Shown here: piece by piece, positions 52,043 to 62,197 of the stretch | Layout of the letters: each line of letters begins with the position of its first letter | Position numbering within the stretch: the first letter of the stretch is position 1 | NCBI GenBank assembly: GCA_000181795.3 | Contig: CM012955.1 | Span: forward strand, 7,650,450 to 7,714,449 | Origin: Trichinella spiralis | Lineage: Eukaryota > Nematoda > Enoplea > Trichinellida > Trichinellidae | DNA length: 64,000 nt | Direction of reading: 5' to 3' | Notes under the pieces: generated by a model | Told to the model about the DNA's origin: nothing | Databases searched by the model: none | What the model saw: only the letters and a program-made list of their open reading frames with translations | Translations under genes and position numbers: made by a program

Positions 52043-53350
52043 GCCTCAACATGAAAAATAACCAAACTCTACTAATTGAACGTTTTCTATTCTGCATTTC
52101 GTTTCATGCATAAAAATTAGCCTCATATAGTAATGCAAATTTCTAAGTGATTTCTATAGACAACTATCAGAGCACGATTCCGGCAAATAGAGGTGGTGGA
52201 AAAATGTTGTAAATTTCAATTTTATTTATTTGAAAAACTGAGACAAAATAACTGAAAAACCACTTTAAAAAACCATCTGTCATGTCTCGGGTGTGTGTGT
52301 GTGTACTGATAGTGCTTGTATCTGTTTGTGAATAAACGATAAAGACCAGAGATATGCCTCGCTTGGGTGACCGACAAAGATTATTGTGACACTGGATGTT
52401 ACAACAAGTACACCATGAAACTACTCGGCATAAAAGCCGACAAAGTAAGAAATTGAAATAAGAAACTACAAACAACCAAGCATTGAAAAATTTTCAAAAA
52501 ACAACGTATACTACGCCAGAACAAACACACTTCAAATGATCGTATCTGTTTGTTACTGATCTGAAAGTGATCATATGAAATTTAGAATTGTAAATTCACT
52601 TAAGTGAAGTGTTGTAATTTCCTTTTACTTTTACAGACATTTCTGAAATATCAATTAATTAATTATCAAATTAATTAACAAACTTAGGTTACTAAATTTG
52701 ACTGAGAGTTTGTAAACAATTGTTTGTAGTCGTACAGTTAGTTCGTTGCTTGTGTAATGAAATAATATTAATTAATTTTGGTAAATGTCAATCAAACCTT
52801 TATTTGGAAAACATTTTGAAACTGATGAAAATAAATTTCTAACATAATAGCACTATATATATAATCTGAAATCATACAATGAGTCATTTGAAAAAATGAC
52901 GGTTTAAAAAAACCTAACGCTGCTTGCTCAAAGCGAGCAGCGGAGTGGGAAATCAACTGACCACTGACTGCACTTAGAAACGTCATATGACAGAATGACG
53001 GAAGCAGAGCAGTGCAATGAAGAAGCGTTGGCGGTACGATGAATCAGACAGACAGAGTAAACTAATTATGCAGTGTCTCCTGGTCATGACTTCACTCACT
53101 GTTCAAATATTTTACACTGTATTCATGCATAATAATAGTAATAATAATATATAAATTGTATATTTTTTGATGTATTAGAGTTAATTTTATAATCATAATT
53201 ATAATTTATCGTTTTCCTATTTTTATAACTTTATGATATGCACAATTCAATACAGTAATTTTGTTTTTACTTGCATTACACATTTCTACCGTATGGTGAT
53301 AAACTTTGTCATTTTTATTCAGTTGTGTTGCTGTGAGCGGTTGTGTTGTG
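52043..53350. other. Intergenic region between acyl-CoA synthetase and arrestin-domain gene
   Basis: No gene was recognised. An AATAAA at 52331-52336, 289 bases past the synthetase stop, is a candidate polyadenylation signal. It is next to a TG run at about 52291-52303. A pyrimidine-rich acceptor (TTTTTATTCAG) ends at 53322, 28 bases before the arrestin-domain start. It suggests a leader intron or trans-splice site. Confidence 0.5.
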
Positions 53351-55555
53351 ATGGGCAAAGAAAAGCAGTTGGAAGTGAAGTTTGATAATCCAGTAGCTGT
53401 ATTTTACTCTGGAAACAGCATAACTGGAAAAGTGTGCCTTGACCTCTCTGACAGCATGAAAGTTCAGTGTACGTATATGTATATGTTGTTTATGGACATT
53501 TTGATTTTATCAAAGTTGTAATATTTGTTTCATTTTTTTGGTTTTGTTTATTTTTAATTTTGATTTACTGATAATGCTGAATTATTAGAGCTTTCCAAAC
53601 GAAATTCTACTCTCCTTCTTTCTGTAGTTCGTTTTATTATTTAATGTATAAAATTTTATTTAACAATAAATGATTATATTTCAATGATTGATTGATTGAT
53701 TGATTGATTAATCAATAGTTGTCTTAATTAGTGATAAACATGAATGAAACGTGAATGAGTTGAATGTGCGAAATGAATGAATGTTATCGTAACGGTCGGC
53801 ATTGAATTGTCTTTGAGTTTGTTTTAGAATAAATTGTAAAAAAATCAATCTAAAAGTTCAATTTCAGTTTTGTTTTTCAAATTGATTTTATTTTACGACT
53901 GTTCTCTGTTTTTGATTATGAATCATCCATGACCTCGCTTTGCATTTTTTTATTTTTTTGTCATTTTATTGGTTTCCCGTTGTAAAATTGTCTGAATTTA
54001 TGTCAGTAGACTTTCTGACTTACGAGCGATGCAGATGTGTTTTTCATTTAATTTTTGCTGTTTATGTATATTAAATTGTTTGTTGATCAGTGTGATGTTA
54101 TCGTTTGTAGATTTTTTTTATTGAGTTGATGATTGAAAAATATTTTTAAGCTATAAAGGTGCAACTGTTCGGTGAAGCTGTGGTTTATGCCAGTAAAAAG
54201 CCTGGAGGTTTACGAATCGGATATAGACGATCTGCGCAACGCCAAGTGTACATCGATGAATCAAAATGTTTGTTTGGAGGTGAGCAGTGCATAATTTCAT
54301 CACTTACAGGAGATTTTTATACGGAAAGAAATGTTGAAAATTTTCAATAAGAATGATTTTCAGATGCTACAAGTAGTGGTAAATATTTTGTATTGCCGAA
54401 AGGACTTCGTGAGTATCCGTTCAGTTTTGAAACATTTTCTATTTTGCCATCGTCGTTCGAAAGTTCAATGGGATATGTTCGATTTTGGTGTCGAGCCTCG
54501 CTGCAGGGGCGATGGAAGACGCTTCACTCAAACAAACTGCCATTGACTATGGTTGGTATTCTCAACTTGAATAATGTACCTGAAGCGTTTGTGAGTTTCC
54601 AATGTCCATTTGATTACTGCATATTCGGTTATTCGGCTATTAATTATTCTATGCATTAGGTAATGCAAAGTGCTAGTTTGAATGAATCGTTCGGCTTTTT
54701 ACGTTCGTTGTTTTCGTGCGCTAGCGGCGGACTCATGGTCACTGTGAATTTGAACCGAGGTGCATTTGTTCCTGGTGAGAGAATTATTATCAGTGCGGAG
54801 GTGAGCAATTATTCAACCAGAAGAATTCGTTCTACCGAAGCTTATCTACAACAGGTAAACAATAACTTTCATAATTCTTTCACACACACACACACGCATA
54901 TTCTCTGACTATTATAGAATTTGGGTTACGTAAACAAAGGAGTGGTAAGCTTGTACCAAGGTATCAGCAAAATTGGTCGAATTGAAAAGCCAGCAATAGA
55001 GATTGGACAGGTACAAAATTGGATTGGAGAAGAGTTGACAGTGCCAGCTTTGCCACCGACCAATTTGGCTACTTGCGATTTGATCAAAATCAGCTACTTA
55101 TTAACTGTAATAATAATAATAATAATAATAATTTTTATATAAATAAATCAATTAATTAAACTTTCTTTATGGAAAAATTAAAAATCAAATTTTTGTTGCA
55201 GTTTTTGATCAACTTTGAAGGCGTGCGTTCATCGGTTCTCAACATCCCGATTATTATCGGCACTGTTCCAAGAGAACCGAATCGTGAAACTTCTGTTGAA
55301 CAACCGTCAGCTCCGGACAGTGTTGTGCCATCGGCGCCGGATATTCAGCATATTTTAGGACGTAAGTTTAATTAACGAAACAGTGATCCAGTTTGTAGAT
55401 CTTTTTCAACTACAGCACCACCATCTTACGAAGTATGCGTTGGCATGGATACAGCTGACTTTGGTGACGATGAGAATTCCACAGCTGAAGACGACAACAT
55501 TGTCAACTATCGACCACTGTATCCGACCTATCCATCTATCATCAGTGGTGCATAA
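53351..55555 (+). CDS. Arrestin domain-containing protein (alpha-arrestin, ARRDC type)
   Basis: Alpha-arrestin that probably links membrane cargo to a NEDD4-type ubiquitin ligase. Exons: 53351-53468, 54151-54279, 54364-54590, 54660-54854, 54918-55106, 55202-55361, 55416-55555 (385 residues). The N-arrestin fold starts with VKFDNPVAVFYSGNSITGKV and continues with LPKGLREYPFSFETFSIL, GYVRFWCRASL and LPLTMVGILNLN. The C-arrestin fold includes GGLMVTVNLNRGAFVPGERI and a strand ending ILNIPIIIGTVP-like (LNIPIIIGTVP). The tail has one clear PPSY motif (341-344), the kind bound by WW domains. Related animal ARRDC proteins often have two. The first intron is 682 bases. Nematodes have many such genes, so orthology to a given ARRDC is not claimed. 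Confidence 0.93.
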
Positions 55556-55675
55556 AACAACGATGGAGTTCCATTTGACGTCATTCTTTTTTCTTTTTTT
55601 TATCATTTTTACGAGATATTTTATCTTATTTCAAAATATATTCCACAAATTTAACACGTTATTCAACTTGCATGT

Positions 55676-55681
55676 TTTATT
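55676..55681 (-). terminator. Polyadenylation signal AATAAA of PRRC1
   Basis: AATAAA on the minus strand (TTTATT on the plus strand) 162 bases after the PRRC1 stop. Use of both signals in this gap would make the two transcripts overlap by roughly 100 bases. Confidence 0.4.
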
Positions 55682-55759
55682 ACTTCTCTAAATTGTCTCA
55701 TTTTTCAATTATAAATATTTTCCACTGAAGCGATAAATTGTTTTAAAAAAAATAATAAT

Positions 55760-55765
55760 AATAAA
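55760..55765 (+). terminator. Polyadenylation signal AATAAA of the arrestin-domain gene
   Basis: AATAAA 205 bases after the ARRDC stop, only 78 bases before the end of the convergent PRRC1 coding region. Confidence 0.45.
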
Positions 55766-55842
55766 ATCCACTATTATTCTTTTCATATCTTTGAATTTTC
55801 AGTCACGTTCAAAACCAGTAGTAGCCCAGTGGAATCAGTCGA

Positions 55843-57461
55843 TCATTCAGTATTACTCATGGCATGCTTGTAAAGTGACGCGACGGCAATGGCCGCGTTC
55901 TTGATCATATCCTGACGATGCAAGGTAATCGTATTCGGAAACCATTGCCATGGATTAATTCCAAAATGGGAAATTGTCTGCTCAACAGAAACGGAAAAAC
56001 CGGGCGTTTCTGGGGAAAAAGTTTTGCCTTCGGAACATTTCTGAAAAATCATAACAAGCATTTGTATTGAAATTAAACTAACCCAAGCGTATTCGTACTC
56101 GCATGTGAGAAATCAGATTGGCATGCATCGGTGTCAGTTGAGTGTAGACGTACGTTTCGTGGCTCAGTTCGCGTACGTTCAAATAAACGCAATCACAGTG
56201 AAACCATCTGAAACAAAAGATAAATATTGGGGATTTTTCTTTAAATCGCATGTTGAAATAATCAAAGTAATAATCATCTCACGTGTCTGCATGCAATTCT
56301 ACCACGAAATTTTCAATTGTTATCACCGGCTGACTGTCATCAATTGTTTGCAGATTTATATCCCTGATCTGCGCCACTCTCCGACGGGCGCACTGAAAAG
56401 AAAAGAAAAAATACATGATACAAAATTGGTTAATAATTGCAAAAATATGTTCAGCAACCAGCAAGGCACTCTGAAAGCCCAACGGCGTCAACGGCAAATC
56501 GGGCAGTTGGGTCCGATTGATCGCCTCAACATCGATACTTTTCAACACGGTTTGCATAGCCGAACGTACAGCAAACAATTCCGCTTCTGCTGAAGTAATC
56601 AAATATGCCATTGTCCACGTTTTTTCTGTACCTGAAAACAATAATTTCGATTTAAATACAATCTAACAGTGGAAAAGGTACAAATTACTGCTGCTGCTGC
56701 TGTTGCTGAGATAGTCTTTCATCTGAGGATCTAGGGTCATTATTACGGTACCTACAGAATCCTTGAAAAAGAAAAAAAACAAAAGCCAAAATCCGGTAAC
56801 TTTCACTTTCATTTCATACAACTGAATGCTAACCTTTGCTTTCGAGGCTACTGTATTCAAAAAATTATTGTTCGAAACGGTATCTTTCAACCAACGCCAA
56901 ACTGACGGTGTGTAGTCGTAGATATTCTTTTGAATGGCCGGCAAATTTTCACACTCACTGTAATTCACATCCATAGTAATGCTGACATCCTGATCTGGCG
57001 GCCTGTCCACGGCTAGCGACATTGAAACATTTTCATCAGAAACCAACAAATTGCAACTAGGCGACAAATCCGGAACCGTCGGAACTGGCAATGGCGGATC
57101 CAAAGGAGCCTGACTTTTCGCCGACGTAGTAGGGATTTGCGAAGACAACGAAGGTGTATATTCACGCCCCATGATCGTTGCAAATGCAGGAAGTTCACTG
57201 GGGGGAGGAATATTTGAAACTGCAATTCAATCACAGTAATCGTATTTGGGAAAATATTTCAAAAGATGAAATAGTACAAGAAATAAGTCTGTGAACTTAT
57301 TTTTTGTTCTTGCAAAAATAAGTTATAAATAAACTGAAAGTTGACAACACAGTTGAAAAATTCTTACAAGATAAAGTTTTCGCAGTGGTAGACGACGAAA
57401 CGGCGCTTCTGGGAGGATTCGTTAAATCCGACTGATTGACATTATTGGTCTGTTCTGCCAT
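55843..57461 (-). CDS. prrc-1: PRRC1-like protein (proline-rich and coiled-coil-containing protein 1)
   Basis: Homolog of PRRC1, a cytosolic/Golgi-associated protein linked in mammals to PKA regulation and to ER exit sites. Minus-strand exons: 57461-57368, 57219-56834, 56761-56689, 56631-56459, 56392-56283, 56207-56099, 56040-55843 (380 residues; human has 445). The N-terminus is Pro/Ser/Thr-rich and short. The conserved part starts at YTPSVWRWLKDTVSNN, then DSVGTVIMTLDPQMKDYL. The core has the ITSAEAELFAVRSAMQ and GFQSALLCARRR segments, ITIENFVVEL and WFHCDC, and ends in LHRQDMIKNAAIAVASLYK. The core belongs to the non-canonical purine NTPase (ITPase-like) fold family. Exon 4 ends with a weak GTTGCT donor, chosen because it restores the alignment with human PRRC1 without an insertion. 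Confidence 0.88.
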
Positions 57462-58189
57462 TTTCACAAATCAAATTAATTCTGTAAATCATAAAATATT
57501 AATCATACAATTCGATGTAGTTCAACATGTTCTAACAACAAAAAATTAAAACTGCAAAAAGTCAAAGAATCTTATACATACATTCCCAAGATAATATGAC
57601 AATCGTCTGCCGATAAAGTTAACAGTAATGTACTGTAACAGTAAATGATGAGTATGTTTAGCTATTTTAAAGCTAATTTAATGAAATTTACATATCGCAT
57701 TTAATGATACAATAAAATATTGTGATGCTGTCAATTTATTTAGAAATAAAACATAAAGGCTTTCTTTTTTAAATAAAAATGCAAAAAATTTAAAAAAGAA
57801 ATAAAAAGATAAATCATTTATGTATGATTATATAAAACACAAAGAAAATATTTTTTATACATACTCCCTTTTAAGTTAAGTCATAAAATGCGAGCAATTT
57901 TGCAAGATTTGCAATAGTTTACATTTTTTTCATTATTGCTAATATGAACTTAAATTTGATCAAACTTTTTATCAAATTATTTAATATATTCGAGTAGGTC
58001 AGGTGCATCGTCATAAAATAAATAACAAATTCAATGAAAATGAAGTGTTTCACAATTATACTTGCATATAATTTATATTACTGTAGTAAAGCAGATTCTT
58101 CATTTGTAACGACCCGCCGGTTGTATACACATTGATCACATTGATCTAAGCATACAGAGTATTTAAAATTTTCATCAGATACAGGGAAA
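57462..58189. other. Divergent intergenic region (PRRC1 / DDX18)
   Basis: No gene was recognised. It separates the start codons of two divergent housekeeping genes, so it probably holds both promoters. It is very AT-rich, with no distinct element apparent. Confidence 0.5.
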
Positions 58190-60719
58190 ATGTCAACGAA
58201 AGCAAAATGTATATAAAGTTTAGTTTATTGTTCAATTATTGATTTTGTTTATTCAGTAGAGAATAACGCATTGCGGAAACGAAATCTGAAGCGCAAGTTA
58301 AAAAAGAAGATGTTGCGTGAAAAATTGTCCAGCGAATTTGATGAAAACACTAAAACATTGCAAAAAGGTGAAACTTCAAAACTGGATAAGAAGATGTCGC
58401 GTGAAAAATTGTCCAGCGAATTTAATGAAAACACTAAAATACTGAAAAAAGGTGAAACTTCAAAACTGGACAGTAGTAAGTGTGTATAAATGGCTTTTCT
58501 GAATTCTAATTTTTGTGGTATTGCATTACTGTCGTTTAAAACGATCAAAAAAAGTTGGAAGTGTGCCATTTTGTGTAACTTATTTTATCATTATTTGAGA
58601 TGTATAATTTATAATATTTGTATAAATAATGTTTTTTATAAAGTTAATGAATTGTTAATTTTCAATTAGTAATTTTTTGCGTAAAAGACGAGGAAAAGTT
58701 ATTGAAATGATAAAATAACGTCTGAAATTTTAGTTGATCATTCTTTTGAATCAGTTGGTGGTATTATTTCGGAAAAAACTTTGAAAGCTATTTATGACAT
58801 GGGCTTCGAGAACATGACCGAAATTCAGGAGAAATGCATTATGAAAATTTTAAATGATGCGTAATTTGTTTTTTGTTTTGCAGTGAAGATTTTTTTAAAA
58901 GCAGGCATTCATTTTTCAGTAACAGATCACGCGATATTGTGGCAATGGCTAAAACTGGCAGTGGAAAAACACTTGCCTATTTAATCTTAGCTATTGAGCA
59001 ACTTGTACATAAAAAGTTTTCTCCAGACTTGGGTAACAAATGTTGTTTGGCATGCGCTTTTTGTTAAAATGACTTTATGTTTAGGAACAGGATGTATTGT
59101 GGTTTGTCCATCTAGAGAAATTTGCATACAAACTCATCAGGTGATGCAAGAAATGTTGAAATATTACGATTTCACTTGCGCCATTGTAATCGGCGGTTGC
59201 AGTCGTCAGAGAGAAGTGGAGAAGCTTTCTGCAGGCGCGACGTTTGTAATAGGCACGCCTGGTCGATTGCTTGACCATTTAGAAGTAAAAGTTTAATTTT
59301 CACATTGAAAATTTAAATAATGATTTTAATTTCAGAAAACAGATTTTCAATTTAAGAAGTTGAAATGTTTGATTATTGATGAGTTCGATCGAATTATTGA
59401 TACAAATCTTCATCGTGAAATGATGCAAATATTGCAGCTATTGCCCAGTAATTGATGCAAAGGTTTATTTCATCCTACTGTAATGATTTGCATTTTTACA
59501 GGAAAGCGACAGACGATGATATTTGGTGCGACAAGATCGAAATTGACATCCACTTTTGTAAAGGTTGCATTGCCGAATCGTCCAATATGCATCGGGAAAC
59601 GTGATAAAGTTGAAGAACCTACTGTAGAAGGATTGCAACAGGTAAATATTAGAAGTTTATTTTTAGTAATTTTTTTTTGGTCAGAAATATAATTGTTGTT
59701 TCGTGGGTTGAATTTGAAAGAAAATGTAAACGTGAAAGAAAATTTATTTACGCAGGGTTATGTAATTTGTCCAGTGGAGAAGCGTTTTCACTTCTTGTAC
59801 ACATTTCTGCGCAGTAAGAAGCAGAAGAAAATTATGGTCTTTTTTTCTTCTTGCGCTTCGGTGAAATTTCACACTGAACTATTGCGCGTGTTGAATTTTT
59901 CATTATTATCCATTCATGTAAGTAATTGTTATCAATGGAGTTGTTTCCTTAATTGTTTACTGAAAATCCACTAATACCATTCAGGGTAAACAACAACAAC
60001 AGAAACGAACAGAAACGTATCACCAATTTCGCGAACAACAGAGTGGCCTTCTGCTCTGCACGGATGTCGCTGCCAGAGGTTTGGATTTTTCAGGGGTCGA
60101 TTGGATAGTGCAATACGATCCGCCGGACGATCCAAACGAATACATTCATCGTGTCGGTCGTACAGCCAGAGGTGAAGGAACCAAAGGGAACGCGATACTA
60201 ATTTTACAACCTTGCGAAAAACGCTTTCTGAAACATCTGAAGCAAGCGTCTGTTTTTGTGAGGCAGTTTAAATTTTCATGGAACAAAGTGGCCGACATTC
60301 AAGACAGAGTAGAAAATCAAAGTTGGAAAATTGGTGTAAATTTGAAATATAATCGATTGATTCGTTCTAGTTGGAAAATTTGATCAACAACGAGTTCTTT
60401 TTGTGCATATCCGCAAAAGAAGCTTTCACTGGTTACGTTCGCGCTTATGAATCTCATCATATGAAAGATGTCTTCAATGTTCGTTCACTGGACATTGGCT
60501 TGGTATCGAAATCGTTTGGATTTCGAACGCCGCTTTACATTGATCTTGGTTTGTGATGATATTTGTTGTCAACTTTTTCCATACTTTATTCACATTTACC
60601 ATATTGTAGAGAAAAGTGAGAAAAATGAAGGCTTACGATCAGTTGGTCGGAAAAAACAAATTCGCAAACAAGAAAATACTTTCATACAGATTCAATCGAA
60701 AAAGAAAATTCGCGCGTAA
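58190..60719 (+). CDS. ddx-18: DEAD-box RNA helicase DDX18/Has1-like, with variant motifs II and III
   Basis: Nucleolar RNA helicase for 60S ribosome biogenesis. Exons: 58190-58208, 58257-58475, 58734-58860, 58920-59032, 59085-59284, 59336-59447, 59502-59641, 59756-59917, 59985-60308, 60371-60548, 60610-60719 (567 residues). A basic N-terminus carries two tandem copies of a 28-residue unit (23-50, 51-78). Q motif (F84, Q111), motif I AKTGSGKT (132-139), TPGRLLDH, motif V DVAARGLD and motif [11 protein letters not shown] are standard. Motif II reads DEFD (241-244) and motif III reads GAT (272-274) instead of DEAD and SAT. The Has1-specific parts are strong: [39 protein letters not shown] and FGFRTP. 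The start is a 19-base first exon and is less certain than the rest. Confidence 0.92.
58304..58471 (+). repeat. 84-base tandem duplication in the DDX18 N-terminus
   Basis: Two adjacent 84-base units (58304-58387 and 58388-58471) differ at only six positions and keep the frame. Each encodes a charged 28-residue unit that begins KKM and contains REKLSSEF and GETSKLD. The low divergence points to a recent duplication. Confidence 0.95.
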
Positions 60720-60801
60720 TTATTTTCCCCGACACGCCGCCATTTAACTAACGATTTCATTAGTTGAAAAAGTAAAGTTCCATTTATCTATTGGTTTATC
60801 A

Positions 60802-60807
60802 TTTATT
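60802..60807 (-). terminator. Polyadenylation signal AATAAA of ATP synthase delta gene
   Basis: Minus-strand AATAAA (TTTATT on the plus strand) 65 bases after the stop codon of the delta subunit gene. It lies within the 152-base gap that separates this gene from the convergent DDX18 stop. Confidence 0.5.
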
Positions 60808-60871
60808 TTTATCCACAACTTGGTGTGGATAGACCAAATTTAATAACTACCCAATGCGCTTTTTTCAAGTT

Positions 60872-61560
60872 TCAGGCTTCGTGACAAGCTTGCACCAGTG
60901 CTTCGTAAACTTCTACGGCTATTGCATTTTCCGCGGCAGCTTTCTCGTCTGTGGCACCACCATGGGACTGACTTTTCATTTTTTCCAATCCAGACTCACA
61001 TGCCTGAAAGAAACTTCACTCAAATGGCAACATTCATTGCATTTCTATGTTGCCTTTGTTACTTGCAAATCCAAATCGCTGACGTCGCACGCTTCTTCCG
61101 CTATTACCTGGACAGATGAATCTTCATTGATTGAAACAGTACCACTGCTTACTAAAAATTTAATTCGCGCGTCATAACAGACTTTCCGAAATATTCGTAC
61201 CGAAAAATTTTCTAATCATATCCTGTTCGTAAACACGCATAACTCCTGGTTTAAGAACACCAATTAACGGCACATGATTTGGGTAAATACCCACTTCGCC
61301 GTCAATTGTGGGAACAGAAACTTGCTGCACATTACTTTGATTGTAGAAAACCTAAACATATACAGTGAAAAAACTTATCCTTTGGTAACAGAGCATGATG
61401 TTGTAAAAAATACTTGAGATGGACAAGCGAACGTTAAAGAGATGTCCGCCGCTTCTTGGGCAAACTGCCTCACGGAAAACGTTCTGCTGCATGCTGTCAG
61501 ACGAAAAATGTGCCGCAAAAACATCGCCAGCGTAGAACTTTTGTCACGGAAGCACAACAC
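60872..61560 (-). CDS. Mitochondrial ATP synthase subunit delta (F1, epsilon-like)
   Basis: Central-stalk subunit of the mitochondrial F1Fo ATP synthase, homologous to bacterial epsilon. Minus-strand exons: 61560-61414, 61351-61201, 61151-61063, 61003-60872 (172 residues; human ATP5F1D has 168). The first about 35 residues are rich in Arg, Ser and Leu without acids apart from one Asp, a typical mitochondrial presequence. The beta-sandwich contains LTFACPSQVFYNQSNVQQV, VPTIDGEVGIYPNHVPLIG and VLKPGVMRVYE, then KFFVSSGTVSINEDSSVQV. A helical hairpin follows with AEEACDVSDLDLQ and AIAVEVYEALVQA. The start is the only Met giving the full presequence. DDX18 converges on it from the other side. Confidence 0.95.
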
Positions 61561-62197
61561 TAAACATAAAATAAGACTGACGAATCTATGAAATTGAAAT
61601 TAATATTTCTGGAACATTAACATGAGAAAGTTATCCATTATAATATTTATTGAAATATGCGAATAGTAATTTCAAAAAATTCAGTCGATGAATCAAATCA
61701 ATTCGTAACTACCAAAGGTCGAATTCAGCGATTTCTTCGCAATCTACAAATTATTCTCTTCAGAAGTTCAACTAAAGGTGACCCAATATAGCCTAGCTCT
61801 TGATGGCATAAGTACTGTAAAACAATCAAGTTTGCATTTTATTACAACAACAAAACTGACCGTAATTAAAATTGTCTTAAAAGAATTTTATTCTATATTG
61901 TTTATTTTTAAGTATTTACAAAATTTAAACTTTCAACAGCTGAATAAAATGCAGAAATATTTTATAAACTTATAGCAAAAAGTTATGTACACTGCTTAGA
62001 CTATTTGATAGAAGTGTTTGAAATTTCTGTTTTTTATTGAAATTTTCAATCAAAATATCCATTACAACAGATATTTACTTGGCATTTTTTAATCAGTTAA
62101 AAATCAACGAGTACAAAATAATGCATACTTCTTTAATTACAGTACTCTGTTTACAGTATTTCCTGTTATTCACATTGGTTTTCTGAATTTATTCAAA
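61561..62197. other. Divergent intergenic region (ATP synthase delta / YIPF)
   Basis: No gene was recognised. This 637-base gap separates two divergent start codons and should hold both promoters. AT-rich, with no distinct element apparent. Confidence 0.5.
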
